A DNA stretch of 64,000 nt from Chelonoidis abingdonii (Eukaryota; Chordata; Testudines; Testudinidae), in contig NC_133778.1 in NCBI RefSeq assembly GCF_003597395.2, positions 12,586,211-12,650,210 of the forward strand, read 5' to 3'. The position numbers and the translations under genes were made by a program. The notes under the pieces were generated by a model. It saw only the letters and a program-made list of their open reading frames with translations, did no database searches and was not told the origin of the DNA. Within the stretch, counting starts at the first letter, position 1. Every line of letters begins with the position of its first letter. Of the stretch, positions 25,876-38,944 are shown in pieces.

Positions 25876-27012
25876 CCCTATACAAAACATCACAGCTGCG
25901 TGTTTAAATATCACATACACAAAACTATGTTGAAAGAATCTCCGGGTTGCAAAGTCAAGCACTCCAAAGCTAGGAAATTAAGATTGTCTGGGAAACTCAA
26001 AGGGTTAAAGTCTGGCAAAGGCATAAGCCACTGAAAAAAGCATCTGATAATGAGAAGTGTCAGGAGATCTTCATTATAAGTGGGGCTACCAGCACTGCCC
26101 AATTCTTCTTATATACCTGTAATATTAAAGACCAGGTTTTAGTGGTTGTATTTTTAAATACTTGTAGTCTGGTTAAAAGACAATTACGCAAAACAGCTTT
26201 TATGGTAGGGTTACGGTGTCAAATATGATTCAGCCAATTGGCATATAACATGATTTGTGTTCACTTACATACTATAATTAACGATAAAAATGCTATAAAA
26301 CTTGCTTGAGTTTATTCTTCACACTTTAAAGTTGTCATTTGCATGAGTCTGGTATCATGGTTATTTAAATATAGCTGTTGACTAGTAGCTATTATATATA
26401 AAAAAATTAATAGATGGTAGTGAGATTATCTTGCTATAATAAATATAAATATGTATACTAATACAAAACCAAAACAAATGGATTGAAGAAAATAATCCAT
26501 AAATATTCTTACATGTATTCTATACCATGCTTCACAAGTTTTATATAGAGACCACCTTACCTGCCACTCAAATGCAGCCACTTCTGTAGTGAAACACAAC
26601 AGCTGTTGAACAGCACAGAGCAATGTTATACATCATCTGAGGCAAGGAACTGATCATAAGCTTCTTTAATTAAAAGTACAAAGGACAGGCAGAGAGTAAT
26701 TACCCAAGGATCACTGGTGATCACGAACAGGGAGAGCCTTGATTTTATGTCCCCGCCAAAAGATGGCACCTCCAGCTTTGCAGTGCTGACTCACATGGGT
26801 GTGTGTCGCTTCTGAATCATCAGCCCCACTGCCTGTAAAATGTAGGCATTCCTTATAAATCTCCCAACTAAGTTTTGGCCAAGCTCAGCATACTCTACTT
26901 CCTCTGTAAGAAACAGCACCTCAAGACCATTTGGTATGGATGCAGCTGTATTGCCTGCAGAAATAATACTGCCAAAATAATATGAATTAGATAAATAAAA
27001 CACTGTCTAGTT

Positions 27013-28180
27013 ATCTTATGGTTTTGTGTATGTGTAAGTGGGGGAATGGTCCTGCTATTATGGGGAACTTTCCTGGCTTCTGAACTACCCTGGTGAAATG
27101 GACTAGGGGAAAGATCTGAGTCCTCCCTCTCAGTTCCTTTACCCAGAGGCCTCCCTGCCCTCGAGGACTCCCTTGCACTCTCCTGTCTGGCAGAGTCCTT
27201 GTAACCTCAACAAGGCTGGGCCCAGGCTTCCTGGGGGGCTTGACCCCCAACCTTGCTGTGGTCACCTAGGTCAGGGGCTGGGGTGTCCCCACTCCGGGGT
27301 GCTCTCTCTGCACTGCACACTTCCCTGACCCACTGATCATTACATACGATTTAAAGCAAATACAATTTATTTAATCGGCAATTAGTTAAAAAAGGAATAA
27401 GGAAAAATGGGAAAGGTTAAAGAAAAACACACCACCCCGCTCTATAGTAGGGAACATCACAAACAGTGTCTCTGGAATGTCAGGGGAGTTAGTCTGTTCC
27501 TTGTAGGTCTCAGGCCCTGGCTGTGCTGCAGGGATGCTGCGGGTTGGAAATTTACTCTGGTGGTGGCCACACACTCTCAGGCTCTAGGTGGCAGGACCCT
27601 TCTTCCCAGCGTCGTCCCTGCCCCCGCCCTTTCAGGGTTACAATTCCCCTCCAAGTCTGGCCTGCAGAGCCTCTTGGCTGAGGCATCTCCCTGTGCTGGG
27701 CCCACTGACCAGGGTCTCCCTCGCACTCCAGCTGCTCACCGCACCTGGCTCCAGCCCCAGCCCCAGCTCCACTCTACCTCAGCACTGGTACTGCTGCTCT
27801 GCCTCCAGCTCCCTGGGCTGCTTTCTCTGGCCCTCTGGCTTTGGGGCTGCAACTCTGCTCCCAGCACAGGGGCTGCTTTTCTGGCGCCTCTGGATCTGGC
27901 CCAGCTCTGCTCCCCAGCTCAGCTTCTGCCCCTGCTTTCTCCTTAGCTCGGCCCCACTCTGTCTGACCCAGGCAATTCCAGCTCACAGGGGGGATGGGAC
28001 CCCCCAGCCTCCTGACTCCCTGATTAGCCTGTCCACCCTGTCAATCAGGCTGACCTGGAGCATTGGCCTCTCCCCATTGCCCTTGGGGACTGTCAGTCTC
28101 AGGGTCCTGATTTTCCATCGACCCTTCCCCTTTCTTTTGGCACTGCGAGTTAGCCAACCAAAACACCCCCACTGAATGTT
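27013..28180. repeat. GC-rich 1.1-kb insert of unknown class, probably repetitive
   Basis: GC content rises sharply between 27540 and 28000 against AT-rich flanks. Reiterated CTGCT/CAGCTC and CCTGGGCTGC motifs produce overlapping open frames of 179 and 195 codons on the plus strand. Those products are Leu/Pro/Ser-rich with no domain I recognise. An A-rich stretch at 27345-27430 separates two GC-rich halves. It may be part of an LTR or DNA element. I do not call a gene. Confidence 0.4.
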
Positions 28181-28305
28181 AGTTACATATGCCATGACGA
28201 TAGTTCTGAGTGTTTTTAGCAATAGCAAAGTCCCTAGAAAATTTCATGGAGTCTCTGGCTCTTCTCCATTAATGGGGTCAGAACTCTCCTTGGGGTGGGC
28301 GTGGG

Positions 28306-28500
28306 CAGAGCTGGCTTTAGGATGTGTGGGGTCCAATTTGAAAGAGCCGCTGCCAAAATGCTGACAAAGACAGCGGCAGCGATTGAGCTGCTGCCGAAGT
28401 TAGCGGTAGCAATTCGGCGGCAGCTCAATCAGCCGCCCCTGTTTCTGGTGACACTTTGGCGGAGGAGGGTGCGGGGCCCAATTCCCGGGAATGGGTGGAA
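28306..28500. repeat. Probable DNA-transposon fragment, GCCGC-rich
   Basis: It contains AGCGGCAGCGATTGAGCTGC and GCGGCAGCTCAATCAGCC, which are imperfect complements, with CpGs in an AT-rich setting. Confidence 0.4.
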
Positions 28501-28869
28501 TCACCTGGGTGTGGGGTTTTGTTTGTTTGCTTTACAGAGTTGGGAGAAGTTTGGGAATACAAGGAGTGCTGGAATCGTGAGTGTCTCTTATGGTGGAAAG
28601 GCTTTCTTCAAAGAGGAAAGCTTAGCAGTGTTTCCTAAAGATATTCAGTTTTGGGATTAGTCTAATGTCCTCGGGAAGACTGATCCATAGTTGGGTGCCC
28701 TTGTCAGAGAATACTTTGTTCCCAGCTCTCTCATGTGGTGTTTTCCCCCTCTCCCGCCCCGGGCTTTGTGATCTGTGATGTCCCAGAGGAGCAGAGCTGT
28801 CATGGTGGTTCACAGATGGAAATTTGTGCTCTGATGTAGCTGGGATGTGATTATTAATTGAATTGAAAA

Positions 28870-29010
28870 TTAAGATTTGAGCATAAACTTGATGTGCTCA
28901 CAGTCACATGAGTGATGGAGAAGGTAGGCAACTGCGTTCTGTGTTGGCAGGAGCCTGTGTGACATCTTCTCATTCATCTTTAGATACAGTGAGTTACAGT
29001 AATCCAGCCT
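28870..29010 (-). mobile_element. L2-like LINE reverse transcriptase fragment
   Basis: The minus strand stays open for 46 codons with the RLDYCNSLY and TQNAVAYLL blocks seen near the C-terminal part of L2/CR1-clade reverse transcriptases. It ends at TAA. The rest of the ORF is not recognisable. Confidence 0.6.
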
Positions 29011-29839
29011 GGAGGTGATAGTGCATGCATGAGAAAGGGATGAAATTTCCTAGCAAGCTGGAGGTGAAATTATAATATGTTTATAAATTATAACGTATCA
29101 TTATAAACAGTTTAATCCACTATATACAATCTTGTAACACTTGATGCTTTCAGGTAGTGAAAATCTTTTGTTTGTTGTTGGCTGGAGTTCCAAACCTTTT
29201 TTTTGTCAACATGTGCGCATGCTATGAAAAGCAATTTTGTGTGGGTGAGGCAAATATTAATTCTCTTCTATTACCTCTCATATAAAACCACAACTAACTA
29301 ATTAACTAAAATGAATTGCAAATAAAGCTGATCTGTAGGTGAGGAGAATAATTGTAGCAGTAATTATGTAACAACTATACATTTAATTTAAAAATGGAGA
29401 TTCAAAAGCTACTGTTGGAGCGAAGTGTTCTGAAATGAAATGCGAAGCTTAGTGTGTTCATTGACTCCTTAATTACCTGTAGGCCAGGCTTTTTTTTTTT
29501 TAAAAACAAAAACAAAAACAAAACCCTCAGCATTGTCCTAATTGTGCTCCCACTGAAATTGATGAGAGCTAGGCCAAAGCTGAAAGCATTTGGATGTTCT
29601 ACCCAACAAGCCACATGTTGTTGTGTTTGAGGTTGCCCCAAGGGACGCTACCCCAGGGGCAATGTGTCATAACATTGTTAATGTATGAGATATGGGAATA
29701 TTGGGCTTGTGTATGGATTCCCTGAGTTATTTCCTATCTTCTGGAGTTTGGGGCCATCAAAACTGAACGGTGACTTTATTATTAATAATAATAATGAAAA
29801 AGGTAGAACCAGTAATATTCCATGCAGCTTCACCATATT

Positions 29840-29955
29840 TAGGGTGACCAGACAGCAAGTGTGAAAAATTGGAGTGGGGGTTATAGGCACCTATATAAGA
29901 CAAAGCCCCAGATATCGGGACTGTCCCTATAAAATTGAGACATCTGGTCACCCTA
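29840..29955 (-). mobile_element. Short hAT-like MITE (TAGGGTGACCAG family), copy 1
   Basis: The ends are TAGGGTGACCAGA and its complement. It has an exact 8-base duplication, ACCATATT, at 29832-29839 and 29956-29963. It is in reverse orientation to the copies at 42.8 and 48.0 kb. Confidence 0.88.
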
Positions 29956-30594
29956 ACCATATTTCATCTGCTGTAAGGATTATTTACTGTAGAATAATTC
30001 ATACTGACTATTCCCTGTGTACTATCTGGAATTTTAATAATAGAGGAATTGTTAAGACAGGTAGGAACCAGGGATTTTAAAAAAAATTGTTTTGTATCAA
30101 AATGTCAATGTGCAATATATTTTGACATCTACTGTAGTTAAATCCTCATTTGTTCCCATTTTCTTGCACATATGAACTACTAGCTGTCTTTTCACCTTGC
30201 TTTGGTAACTTGTAAGCAGCGCTGTCCTTGCTGGTTTTTTTAGCTCATAAATTGAACTACAAAGAAGCAAACATAAGGGGTGAAGTAGCTTTTGTTGTCA
30301 CATTTTATCATAAAGTCAATAGTTCACAAGCAGTCACTGCTTGTCTTAAAGGTGAATTGCAAAATGGAAAACATGGAGTTAAACTTTGATGATTATACGG
30401 AGTGTTCTAACTAATCAGGTTGTAAGAGGATATTCAGCATAGAAATAAGTTTTACCTGGTTTGTTTGTTTGTTTTTCTCCTTATATGAACTCTTCTTGGT
30501 TTTTCCTGTTTCACTGGAAAAAACAATCTTTTTGGTGACATCACTATTTCTAGAACCCAAGTACTTTCGTGAATAAACTGTGTAAGTCAATATT

Positions 30595-30905
30595 GGGCCA
30601 GTCCCAAGTACTCAAAAATCATGAATGTGGCATCAAGTCATGATGGGCTTAAAAATCATGAGATTTTTAAAAATGAATACATTTTGGGGTTCTGTTTGTT
30701 CACTTCCTGGTTTCTGAGCCATTCGGGTGCACTCAGTTCATGTTTTCAAAATTTTCTTTGCAAATAGGGGAGAGAGAGAATACTTTATTTTGAAATGAAA
30801 GCTGAGATTTCTTGCTCTCACTGGACTCAAGAATCTGGAACTTTAAAGAAAATATCAAATGACATGATCATGGCAATAAAATAGCGAGTTGGCAACTCTG
30901 GTAAT
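30595..30905. repeat. Interspersed repeat rich in AAAATCATGAGAT
   Basis: Repeated AAAAATCATGA blocks at 30615-30665 and the terminus GAGTTGGCAACTCTG near 30900 suggest an old DNA-element copy. Confidence 0.5.
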
Positions 30906-31080
30906 TCTCAACTAAATTATTCAGAAATTTCTCTAATTGTTCGTCTGCAGATTACAATAAGTTCATTGTTAAGATCTACAATCTATGCTCAGTTATTTAG
31001 TTATGCAAATCTATGTGAAGTTGTTTCTTTATACCATAATAAAGCCTCAACTTAAATGTACACACCAAATTAAAAAACAT

Positions 31081-33180
31081 AGTAACAGAACCAAAAAAGT
31101 GCAGCCGTGGCTAAACAGCAAAGTAAAGGAAGCAGTAAGAGGCTAAAATGCATCCTTTAAAAAGTGGAAGTTAAATCCTAGTGAGGAAAATAGAATGGAG
31201 AATAAACTCTGGCAAGTGAAGTGTAAAAATATAATTCGGAAGACCAAAAAAGAATTTGAACAGCTAGCCAAAGAAGCAAAAAGTAAGAGCAAAAAAAATT
31301 TTTTTAAGTACATCAGAAGCAGGAAGCCTTCTAAACCACCAGTGGGGTCACTGGACGATTGAGATGCTAAAGGAGCACTCAAGGACGATAAGGCCATTGT
31401 GGAGAAACAAAATTAATTCTTTGCTTTTGGTCTTCACAGCTGAGGATGTGAGGGAGATTTCCCAAACTGGAGCCATTCTTTTTAGTTGACAAATCTGAGG
31501 AACTGTCCCAGACTGAGGGGTTGTTAGAGGAGGTTTTGGAACAGATTGATAAATTAAACAGCAATAAGTCACCAGGACCAGATGGTGTTCACCCAAGAGT
31601 TCTGAAGGCACTCAAATGTGAAACTGCAGAACTACTAACTATATCCACGTCTATAACAAACGAGTGGAGGATAGCTAATGTGACACCAATTTTTAAAAAG
31701 GGCTCTAGAGATGATCCCGGCAATTGCAGGCCAGTAAGTCTGACTTCAGTACCAGACAAATCGGTTTATACTAAAGAACAGAATTGTCAGACGTAGATGA
31801 ACATAATTTGTTGGGGAAGAGTCAACATGGTTTTTGGTGAGGCATGATTTCCCTTTACAATCTTAGTAGAATTCTTTGAGGGGATCAATAAGCATGTGGA
31901 CCAGGGGGATCCAGTGGATATACTGTACTTAGAATTTCAGAAAGCTTTTGACAAGGTCCCTCACCAAAGGCTCTTAAGCAAAGTAAGCTGTCATGGGATA
32001 AAAGGGGAGGTCCTCTCGGGGATTGGCAACTGGTTTAAAAAAAATAGGAAACAGAGTAGGAATAAGTGGTCAGTTTTCAGAACAGAGAGAGATAAATAGT
32101 GGTGCCCTCCAGGGGTCTGTACTCTTAAATGTATTCTTAAATGATCTGGGAAAAGGGATAAACAGTGAGGTGGAAAAATTTGCAGATGATACAAAACTAC
32201 TCAACATGGTTAAGTCCAAAGCAGATTGTGAAGCGCTTCAAAGGGATCTCACAAAACAGGGTGATTGGGCAACAAAATGGCAAATGAAATTCAATGTCGA
32301 TAATGCGAAGTAATGCACATTGGAATACGTAACCCCAACTATATATATATAAAATGATGAGGTCTAAATTAGCTGTTACCACTCTAGAGAGATTTTGGTG
32401 TCATTATGGATAGTTCTCTGAAATCATCCACTCAGTGTGCAGCGGCAGTCAAAAAGCAAACAGAATGTTGGGAATCATTAGGAAAGGGATAGATAAGAGA
32501 GAAAATATCATGTTGCCTCCATATAAATCCATAGTACACCCACATCTTGAATACTGCATGCAGATGTGGTTGCCTCATCTCAAAAAAGAGAGATTGGAAT
32601 TGGAAAAGGTTCAGAAAAGGGCAACAAAAATGGTTAGGGGTATGGAACAGCTTCCATATGAGAAGAGATTAATAAGATTGGGACTTCTCAGCTTGGAAAA
32701 GAGACAGCTAAAGGGGGATATGATAGAGGTCTATAAAATCATGAATGGTGTGGAGAAAGTAAATAAGGAAGTGTTACCTACTACTTCTCATAAGACAAAA
32801 ACTAGGGGTCACCAAATGAAATTAATAAGCAGCAGGTTTAAAACAAATAAAAGGAAGTATTTCTTCACACAACACACAGTCAACCTGTGGAACTCTGTCA
32901 GAGGATATTGTGAAGGCCAAGACCATGACAAGGTTCAAAAAAGAAGTAGATAAATTCATGGAGGATAGGTCCATCAATGAATATTAGCCAGGATGGGCGG
33001 GGATGGTGTCCCTAGCCTCTGTTTGCCAGAAACTGGGAATGGGCAACAGGAGATGGATCACTTGATGATAACCTGGTCTGTTCATTCCCTCTGGGGCACC
33101 TGGCATTGGCCGCTGTTGGAAGACAGGATACTGGGCTAGGTGGGCCTTTGGTCTGACCCACTATAGCTGCTGTTATGATG
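31081..33180 (+). mobile_element. CR1 LINE, 5'-truncated, decayed reverse transcriptase and 3' end
   Basis: About 2.1 kb of a CR1 retrotransposon. It starts between the endonuclease and reverse transcriptase parts of ORF2 and runs to the 3' end. Visible RT blocks are: NKSPGPDGVHPRVL with IANVTPIFKKGS (31521-31796), FQKAFDKVPHQRLL (31896-32099), the catalytic motif FADDTKLL (32180-32205) and the C-terminal HPHLEYCMQMW (32435-32953). The blocks lie in different frames because of indels, and the usual aromatic residue before ADD is Phe. The 3' tail reads CTGGGCTAGGTGGGCCTTTG then CTGACCCACTATAG. ORF1 and the endonuclease are missing. The element is not mobile. The subfamily is one I associate with turtles. 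Confidence 0.92.
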
Positions 33181-33608
33181 TTTTCCTGACTGGATGACTT
33201 TTATGTAGCTAACCAACACAAGGTAGAGTGCAAATTGTAAAACCTAAGATTCATTTTTTGGAAAATATAGAGTTTTAAAACTAGCGTTTTGATGATAGTT
33301 TGAGCACTCATATGTTGTCAAATTGACAGTTTTGGTTTTGGATCTGAATGCACTGTAGGGTTTGGACAAATACTGTTTTTAACTGATCCTTCAACTATAG
33401 TTAACTCCATGGTGTGCAATGTATTGTGGTGCCTATCGCAGAATGATGGAACTTGTTTCTGAAAGCTTCTGCACAAAGCAAGCACTCGTGTATGCTAAAC
33501 AGCTGTGTTCCATCCCTAATTACTTATTTGTGTGTGTATTACATATATGTGTAATGTGTATATAACTGGGAAGGATTAGATTTGTGTTGGTAACTGTTGA
33601 TAACATTG

Positions 33609-33751
33609 CAGGGCTGCCCAGAGGATTCAGGGGGCCTGGGTCAAAGCAATTTTGGAGACCCCTTCCATGAGAAAAAAAAAAAGTTCTCGTGGGGGCCGCT
33701 GCAGGACCTGGGGCAAATTGTCCCAGTTGCCCCCCGCTCTGAGCGGCCCTG
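33609..33751 (+). mobile_element. Short hAT-like MITE (CAGGGCTGCCCAGAG family), copy 2
   Basis: Same family as the 10-kb copy. It has an exact 8-base duplication, TAACATTG, at 33601-33608 and 33752-33759. Confidence 0.88.
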
Positions 33752-34134
33752 TAACATTGATTTTGCTATATGTACAGAAATTGATAAAATATTTCCATTG
33801 ATGATGATGATTTACAGATAGGCAGAGTAAGAAAAATTCTAACTTGAAAACTTGTAGTTTGATTTTAGGGGTATTTACTGTATATATTTTGACATGTGAG
33901 ATGAACAATTTTTGTTTTAATGGTTCCAAAGCTTTAAATTTTTGAATCTGAGTTTCCCCTGTCAGTAAATAATTGCCTGATTTCCCAAAACTGATTTAAA
34001 AAAGATGCTTAAAAATAACATTGATATTATCCATAGAAATGATATATATCCATAAAAAATCAAATTCTGCCAAGCCTAAATGTATACAAGCCTAAACATG
34101 TGTTCAATTTAAGCCCCAAGTTTTGAAAATGTAG

Positions 34135-34230
34135 CCCATTCTGGTCCTGATTTAGCAAAGCGCTTAAACCTGTATTTAACTCCCATTGACTTTTGTGAGA
34201 CTTAAACACCCGCTTAATCAGAGCCGCTAT
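34135..34230. repeat. Palindromic MITE, AGCAAAGCGCTTAA type
   Basis: CCTGATTTAGCAAAGCGC and TTTAACTCCCATTGACTTTT pair with the AAACACCCGCTTAATCAG side. Confidence 0.58.
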
Positions 34231-34984
34231 ACTATATCCACTTAGCTCATTGTGTGGTGGCAATCAGAACATATTGGGCGTTGCAACATGGCAAACATCT
34301 CATGCTATTCTGCTTATAACAAAGTTGTTCTGTGGACCAAAAAACCCTTTTGTTTTAAGACCTTTGTTGATAAGTTGGCAAAATGTATGTTTGTACGGCT
34401 CCTAGAAAAATGGACTTCTGGTCTCTGACGAGGTCTCCTAGATACTACTGCAATCCACATAATAAATACATAGTAAATTACCTCATCCCAATAAACTTGT
34501 AATTTATGGGAGGGTCATTATCTTAAAGACAGCAGATGTATTTACTTAATAAGCTTTCAGAAAAGGGTCAATCTAATGCAAGTTGACAGAAGGTATGTAT
34601 TGGGCCTATTATAAACTATGCCTTATACTAGCATTTATTTTTAAGTAGCTTCTTGTAATGTGGTCTATAGCAGGAGCTATAGAAAACTGGCCATTTCCCG
34701 GCAGATAGCGATAAGTTTCTACTCTATCAGAATACTCTACACTGTGATACGTTTATAATTATTATCCTAAGATTGATGTTTTTTAGGGGGAGTGTAAATT
34801 TGTGCAGCAGTAATCCATTAAGAAATCAATAATCATTTCATCCTGAAATGCAGTTTCTGCACAGCATTATAAATGCACACTGAAGGCTTGATACTATGTA
34901 TGTCTTTCTTTTTTTCCTGAAGTTCTATTTCTATGTCCTTGGTTCTGTTGGAGAAATAATAAATGGGAGGATTTGTTTTTTCTG

Positions 34985-35215
34985 TTTAAGAGGCAGAAAT
35001 GGTCTGGTGCTCTGAGCACAGGACTGGGAGCTAGAAACTTCTGAATTCTAGTCATTGCTCTTATGTCCACTTCTTCTCTGGTCTTGGACAATTCACTCAC
35101 CTCTCTTCATCTGTTTCCTCATTGCTAAAATGAGAGTGGTGACAACTAATACATTGTTTGTAAAGAACTTTGGAGATAAAGTGTTGTTGTATCAGAACTA
35201 AGTATTATTTCCAGA
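34985..35215 (+). mobile_element. MIR-like SINE fragment
   Basis: CAGGACTGGGAGCTAGAAAC, GGTCTTGGACAATTCACTCA and TAAAGAACTTTGGAGATAAA follow in order. Confidence 0.7.
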
Positions 35216-35578
35216 TTTCCTCTTCCAAATCCTCAGCTTCACTCAGTATCATTTCTTCACATAACCTCACAAAGATCTAAATACAGAAGGGTAATACGTC
35301 CCCCCAAATTCTCCTCTTATCTCAGAATTTCCCTAGATGGGCAACTGTCCTTCAGAACCATCACTCAGTCACCCCCTGCCTAGAGATTTGGAAACCAATA
35401 TCATCCTAAACTAAAGGAATTGGTGGTCAGTAAAGTAGTGTATGTGTACATGAGAGAGCGAATATAACATGCCTTTCTCATGTGGAAGATTAGATTATAA
35501 TCACTAAGTCACTGAGCCAGACAGGTTTTGATATTTTCTGAGGAGGAGAAGATGAGGTTGGCCAAGTATTGATTAAAT

Positions 35579-35650
35579 GGGCCTTATCCCAAGTCTACTG
35601 AAGTCAATGGAAAGACTCCCCTTGACTTCAGTGAGCTTTCGCTTAGGCCC
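35579..35650. repeat. Short palindromic MITE, same family
   Basis: TACTGAAGTCAATGGAAAGA pairs with CCTTGACTTCAGTGAGC. Confidence 0.72.
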
Positions 35651-37208
35651 AGAAGTATAAAGTAGTGTTGCGATTAAGTTTCCATCTTAGTTTTTCATTT
35701 CCAGGGTGTCCTATGGGAATAGTCCTGTATTTTCACTAGAGCTGGTTATAAAACCGGTCAACATTTTTATGAAAATAGTGAGAACCTTGTTTTGTTTTAA
35801 TTTCAATTTTTTTTCCAGATGGTCAAAAAAATGGGACAGCTTCACAGACATGTTGACCCTTTTATTTCAGTGATATTATTCAACTGGCTCTAATTTTCAC
35901 ACCAGATTTCTCCACCTGCCTCCATAAAAGGCCCCATGTCATGGTGACCTTGCTTCTGACTTGGGATGGCTAGAAGTGTTGACATCCTCCTGTTCCTCTA
36001 GGGAATCCATCATATAGAAGAGCAATGCATAGTCACTCACCAACAAGGTTCTACAAGCCTTTTTAGTTTTGCAAGGGAACGTGAGGCCTGTCATTTCTTT
36101 TGCTGGTTTGTGCTTCACATAACTTTCCTTCTGGGATTTGGTGATCTCAAGGCATAGTCAAGCCATCTGGCAAGGCACAGAGAGAAAATGTCTTTAAGGC
36201 CTTGATCTTGCAAATGTTTAAGCAGGTGTATAGCTTGGCTTATATGATGATGATGATATTGTAGCTGAACATAAGTTCTCAAATGCCTACTTATTTTAAA
36301 GCTACTTTAGGCCCCTATCATGGTAGATTTGCCCATCGTATCTAGCTTTTGCATCCAATAAGGGGAGAGCTTTTGTGAATGACTTGATTGTTGAACAACT
36401 TGAGTTTACTGGTTTACAGCAAGAAACACACAGTTTTGGTACTCGTGGGAAAAGGCCCGTCAGGGGAAGAACAATTGGTCCTACCTACTGTCTTTTGTAG
36501 GTTTCTACAAGGGCTTGTACTAGTGATCTTTGCTGTCTATTAAATCTGTCCTGATGTTTTTAGACTACTGCCTGCCCCAGTGAATTTAAGTCTGTCCCCC
36601 TTTCTCCCTCAGTCAAGAGAACTTCCTCATTAACCTAAAACTTTCACCTTTCCCAAGTGTGGGCAGCAGGAGAGTAGCATTGAGCTATCTCCCTGTTTGC
36701 CAGTTCTGATGTAAAGGGGTTCTTGAACTAAAGACACTGCAACAACCATCATCTCACCCTCACCCCCAACCAATTTGTTAGTGCAGGAGACAGACTTTTC
36801 ATTCTTGAAACATCACCTTTCTCCCTCTGGAAGACTTGTGACATGGAAGCAGCTGTATTGATAGGTGGTTGTTCTGCAATGATTTGCTCAAACGGATGCA
36901 AATGACATGTGGCTTTTCAGCGAAATAGGAAGATTTTGTCACATTATTGGGTTTTACCCATGACCATTTTTTTCCAGCGGTTTGTAGAATGGCAAGTGCT
37001 AGCGACCCAAGATCAGCTCACAGGATGCTGTGTTTAACAGATAGAGCTTTATTAGCTCTCGGTTGTGTTTGCCTTTGCTTCAGAAGTCTCTGTTTTGAGT
37101 TACCTGTGAAAGATTATTTTCCAGTGTGGTTTTCAAAGACAAATCTTGTTGTTTTTAAAAAGTTGAAGTATTAAAAGTTCAGTTATTTATATAACCTTCA
37201 GCAGACTC

Positions 37209-37243
37209 TGTGTGTGTGTGTCTGTCTGTCTGTCTGTCTGTCT
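37209..37243. repeat. Compound TG / TCTG microsatellite
   Basis: TG units run into six TCTG units. Confidence 0.95.
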
Positions 37244-37561
37244 CCAGTGGTCAATTTCCAGCTGTTTCTGGAAGAGAAAGTACAATACTTGTTGTTCTAG
37301 GCACAAAAAGTACGCTGTAAAGACCAATGTGAATTCCTCCCTGGAAATGCTTTAACAAATGGAATGATTAACAGATATCCCCTCAATCAATATTAAATTA
37401 AAGAGTTAACTGACTTTTTGTACAAGGTGCTTTTTAATTACTTATCTTTGAAGTTTGTGTAGAGTAGATTTAGAACTTTCTTTCTAGGGTCTCTTGAGGC
37501 CATTGGTAAAATGAGTTTCATCTCAAACTATCTGAACTACTAAAGCAGCTTTGTGCGTCTA

Positions 37562-37634
37562 GGTCATGATCGAAATCCCATGGAAGTCAGTGGAAAGACT
37601 CCCATTGATGTCAGTGGGCTTTAGATCAGGCCTT
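37562..37634. repeat. Short palindromic MITE, same family
   Basis: CATGGAAGTCAGTGGAAAGA pairs with ATTGATGTCAGTGGGC, followed by TAGATCAGGCC. Confidence 0.72.
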
Positions 37635-37787
37635 TTATCCTAAAGAGCTCCAAGCTCATTTTAGAGGTGAGCAAGAATTATTCTCCCCATACACAGGGGG
37701 AATCAAAGCAGAGAGAGTGGTACCAGACAGATTGTCAAAAAGTGGCCACTGACTTTTTGGGAGCCTGAGTTCAGACATCCTGGGCCT

Positions 37788-38379
37788 GGTTTAGACTTGA
37801 AATTAGACGAAGGTTTCTAGCCTTTAGAGAAGTGATGTTCTGGAACAGCCTTCCAAGGGAAGTAGTGGAGGCAAAAGACATATCTGGCTTCAAGACTAAG
37901 CTTGGTAAGTTTATAGAGGGGATGGTATGATGAGAGAGCCTAACTTCGGCAGTTAATTGTATCTTTGATTATTAGCAGGTAAATATGCCCAGTGGTCTGT
38001 GATGGGATGTTAGATGGGGTGGGATCTGAGTTAGTACATAGAATTCTTTTCTGGGTGCTGGCTGGTGAGTCTTACCCACATGCTCAGGGTTTAGCTGATT
38101 GCCATATTTGGGGTCAGGAAGGAATTTTCATCCAAGGCAGATTGGAAGAGGCCCTGGAAGTTTTTAGCCTTCCTCTGCAGCGTGGGGTACGGGTCACTTG
38201 CTGGAGGATTCTCTGCATCTTGAGGTCTTTAAACCACGATTTGAGGACTTCAGTAACTCAGACATAGGTTAGGGGTTTGTTACAGGAGTGGGTGGATGAG
38301 ATTCTGTGGCCTGCATTGTGCAGGAGGTCAGACTAGATGATCATAATGGTTCCTTCTGACCTTAAAGTTTTATGAGTCT
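37788..38379 (+). mobile_element. CR1-type LINE 3' end, longest copy
   Basis: It contains TTCTGGAACAGCCTTCC and ends GGTCAGACTAGATGATCATA ... CCTTCTGACC ... TATGAGTCT. It is distinct from the CR1 subfamily at 31 kb. There is no intact coding frame. Confidence 0.8.
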
Positions 38380-38845
38380 TTGGTTTTTAGAGGTGCAAAA
38401 TTTAGAGCTGGCTAAAATTTTTCAGACAAGAATTTTATTTGCCAAGAACTGCAGTTTCGAGGTAACAAAATTAGCGAATTTCAGTCAAATTTCAGGAATA
38501 GTTTGCTCAGATATAATTTTTTTTTTAAAGGCCAAAATGTTTACTTTGACCACTTTCTGAATGAGACACTTTGACTTTTCATTTTATTTTGAAAGTTTGG
38601 TAATTTTAAGAAAATAAAAAGAGGTTAAAAAAACCTTCAACTAAATAATGTGAGGAAAAAAAATTTTTTGGGTCAAATGAAAAGTTTCATTCAACCCACT
38701 ACAATTTTTTTTTTAAATTTTGGTGAGGGGGGAAAAATCCAGTTTTGGTTGACCTGAAATGAATTTTTTAGTACAGCCACAGAACCGAAAAGTCAAGTAT
38801 TCACTCAGCTCTAGAGATGGATTCTCAGACCCTCTGAAATTCAAA

Positions 38846-38866
38846 GTGTGTGTGTGTGTGTGTGTG

Positions 38867-38899
<33 letters not shown>
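38846..38899. repeat. Compound TG / AG microsatellite
   Basis: About 11 TG units, a short break, then 15 AG units. Confidence 0.95.
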
Positions 38900-38901
<2 letters not shown>

Positions 38902-38944
38902 CAAATTGGGCACACACAATCACAGGCACCTTCTGAAAATTGGG

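Larger units (their letters stand above)
33760..37560 (+). other. IKZF2: IKZF2 intron, mostly unassigned
   Basis: Apart from two palindromic MITEs and one MIR-like copy, I see nothing assignable. Confidence 0.5.

Noticed and set aside
27407..28175. Overlapping 179- and 195-codon frames
   Set aside because: They arise in a GC-rich reiterated block in two frames at once, with no recognisable domain.
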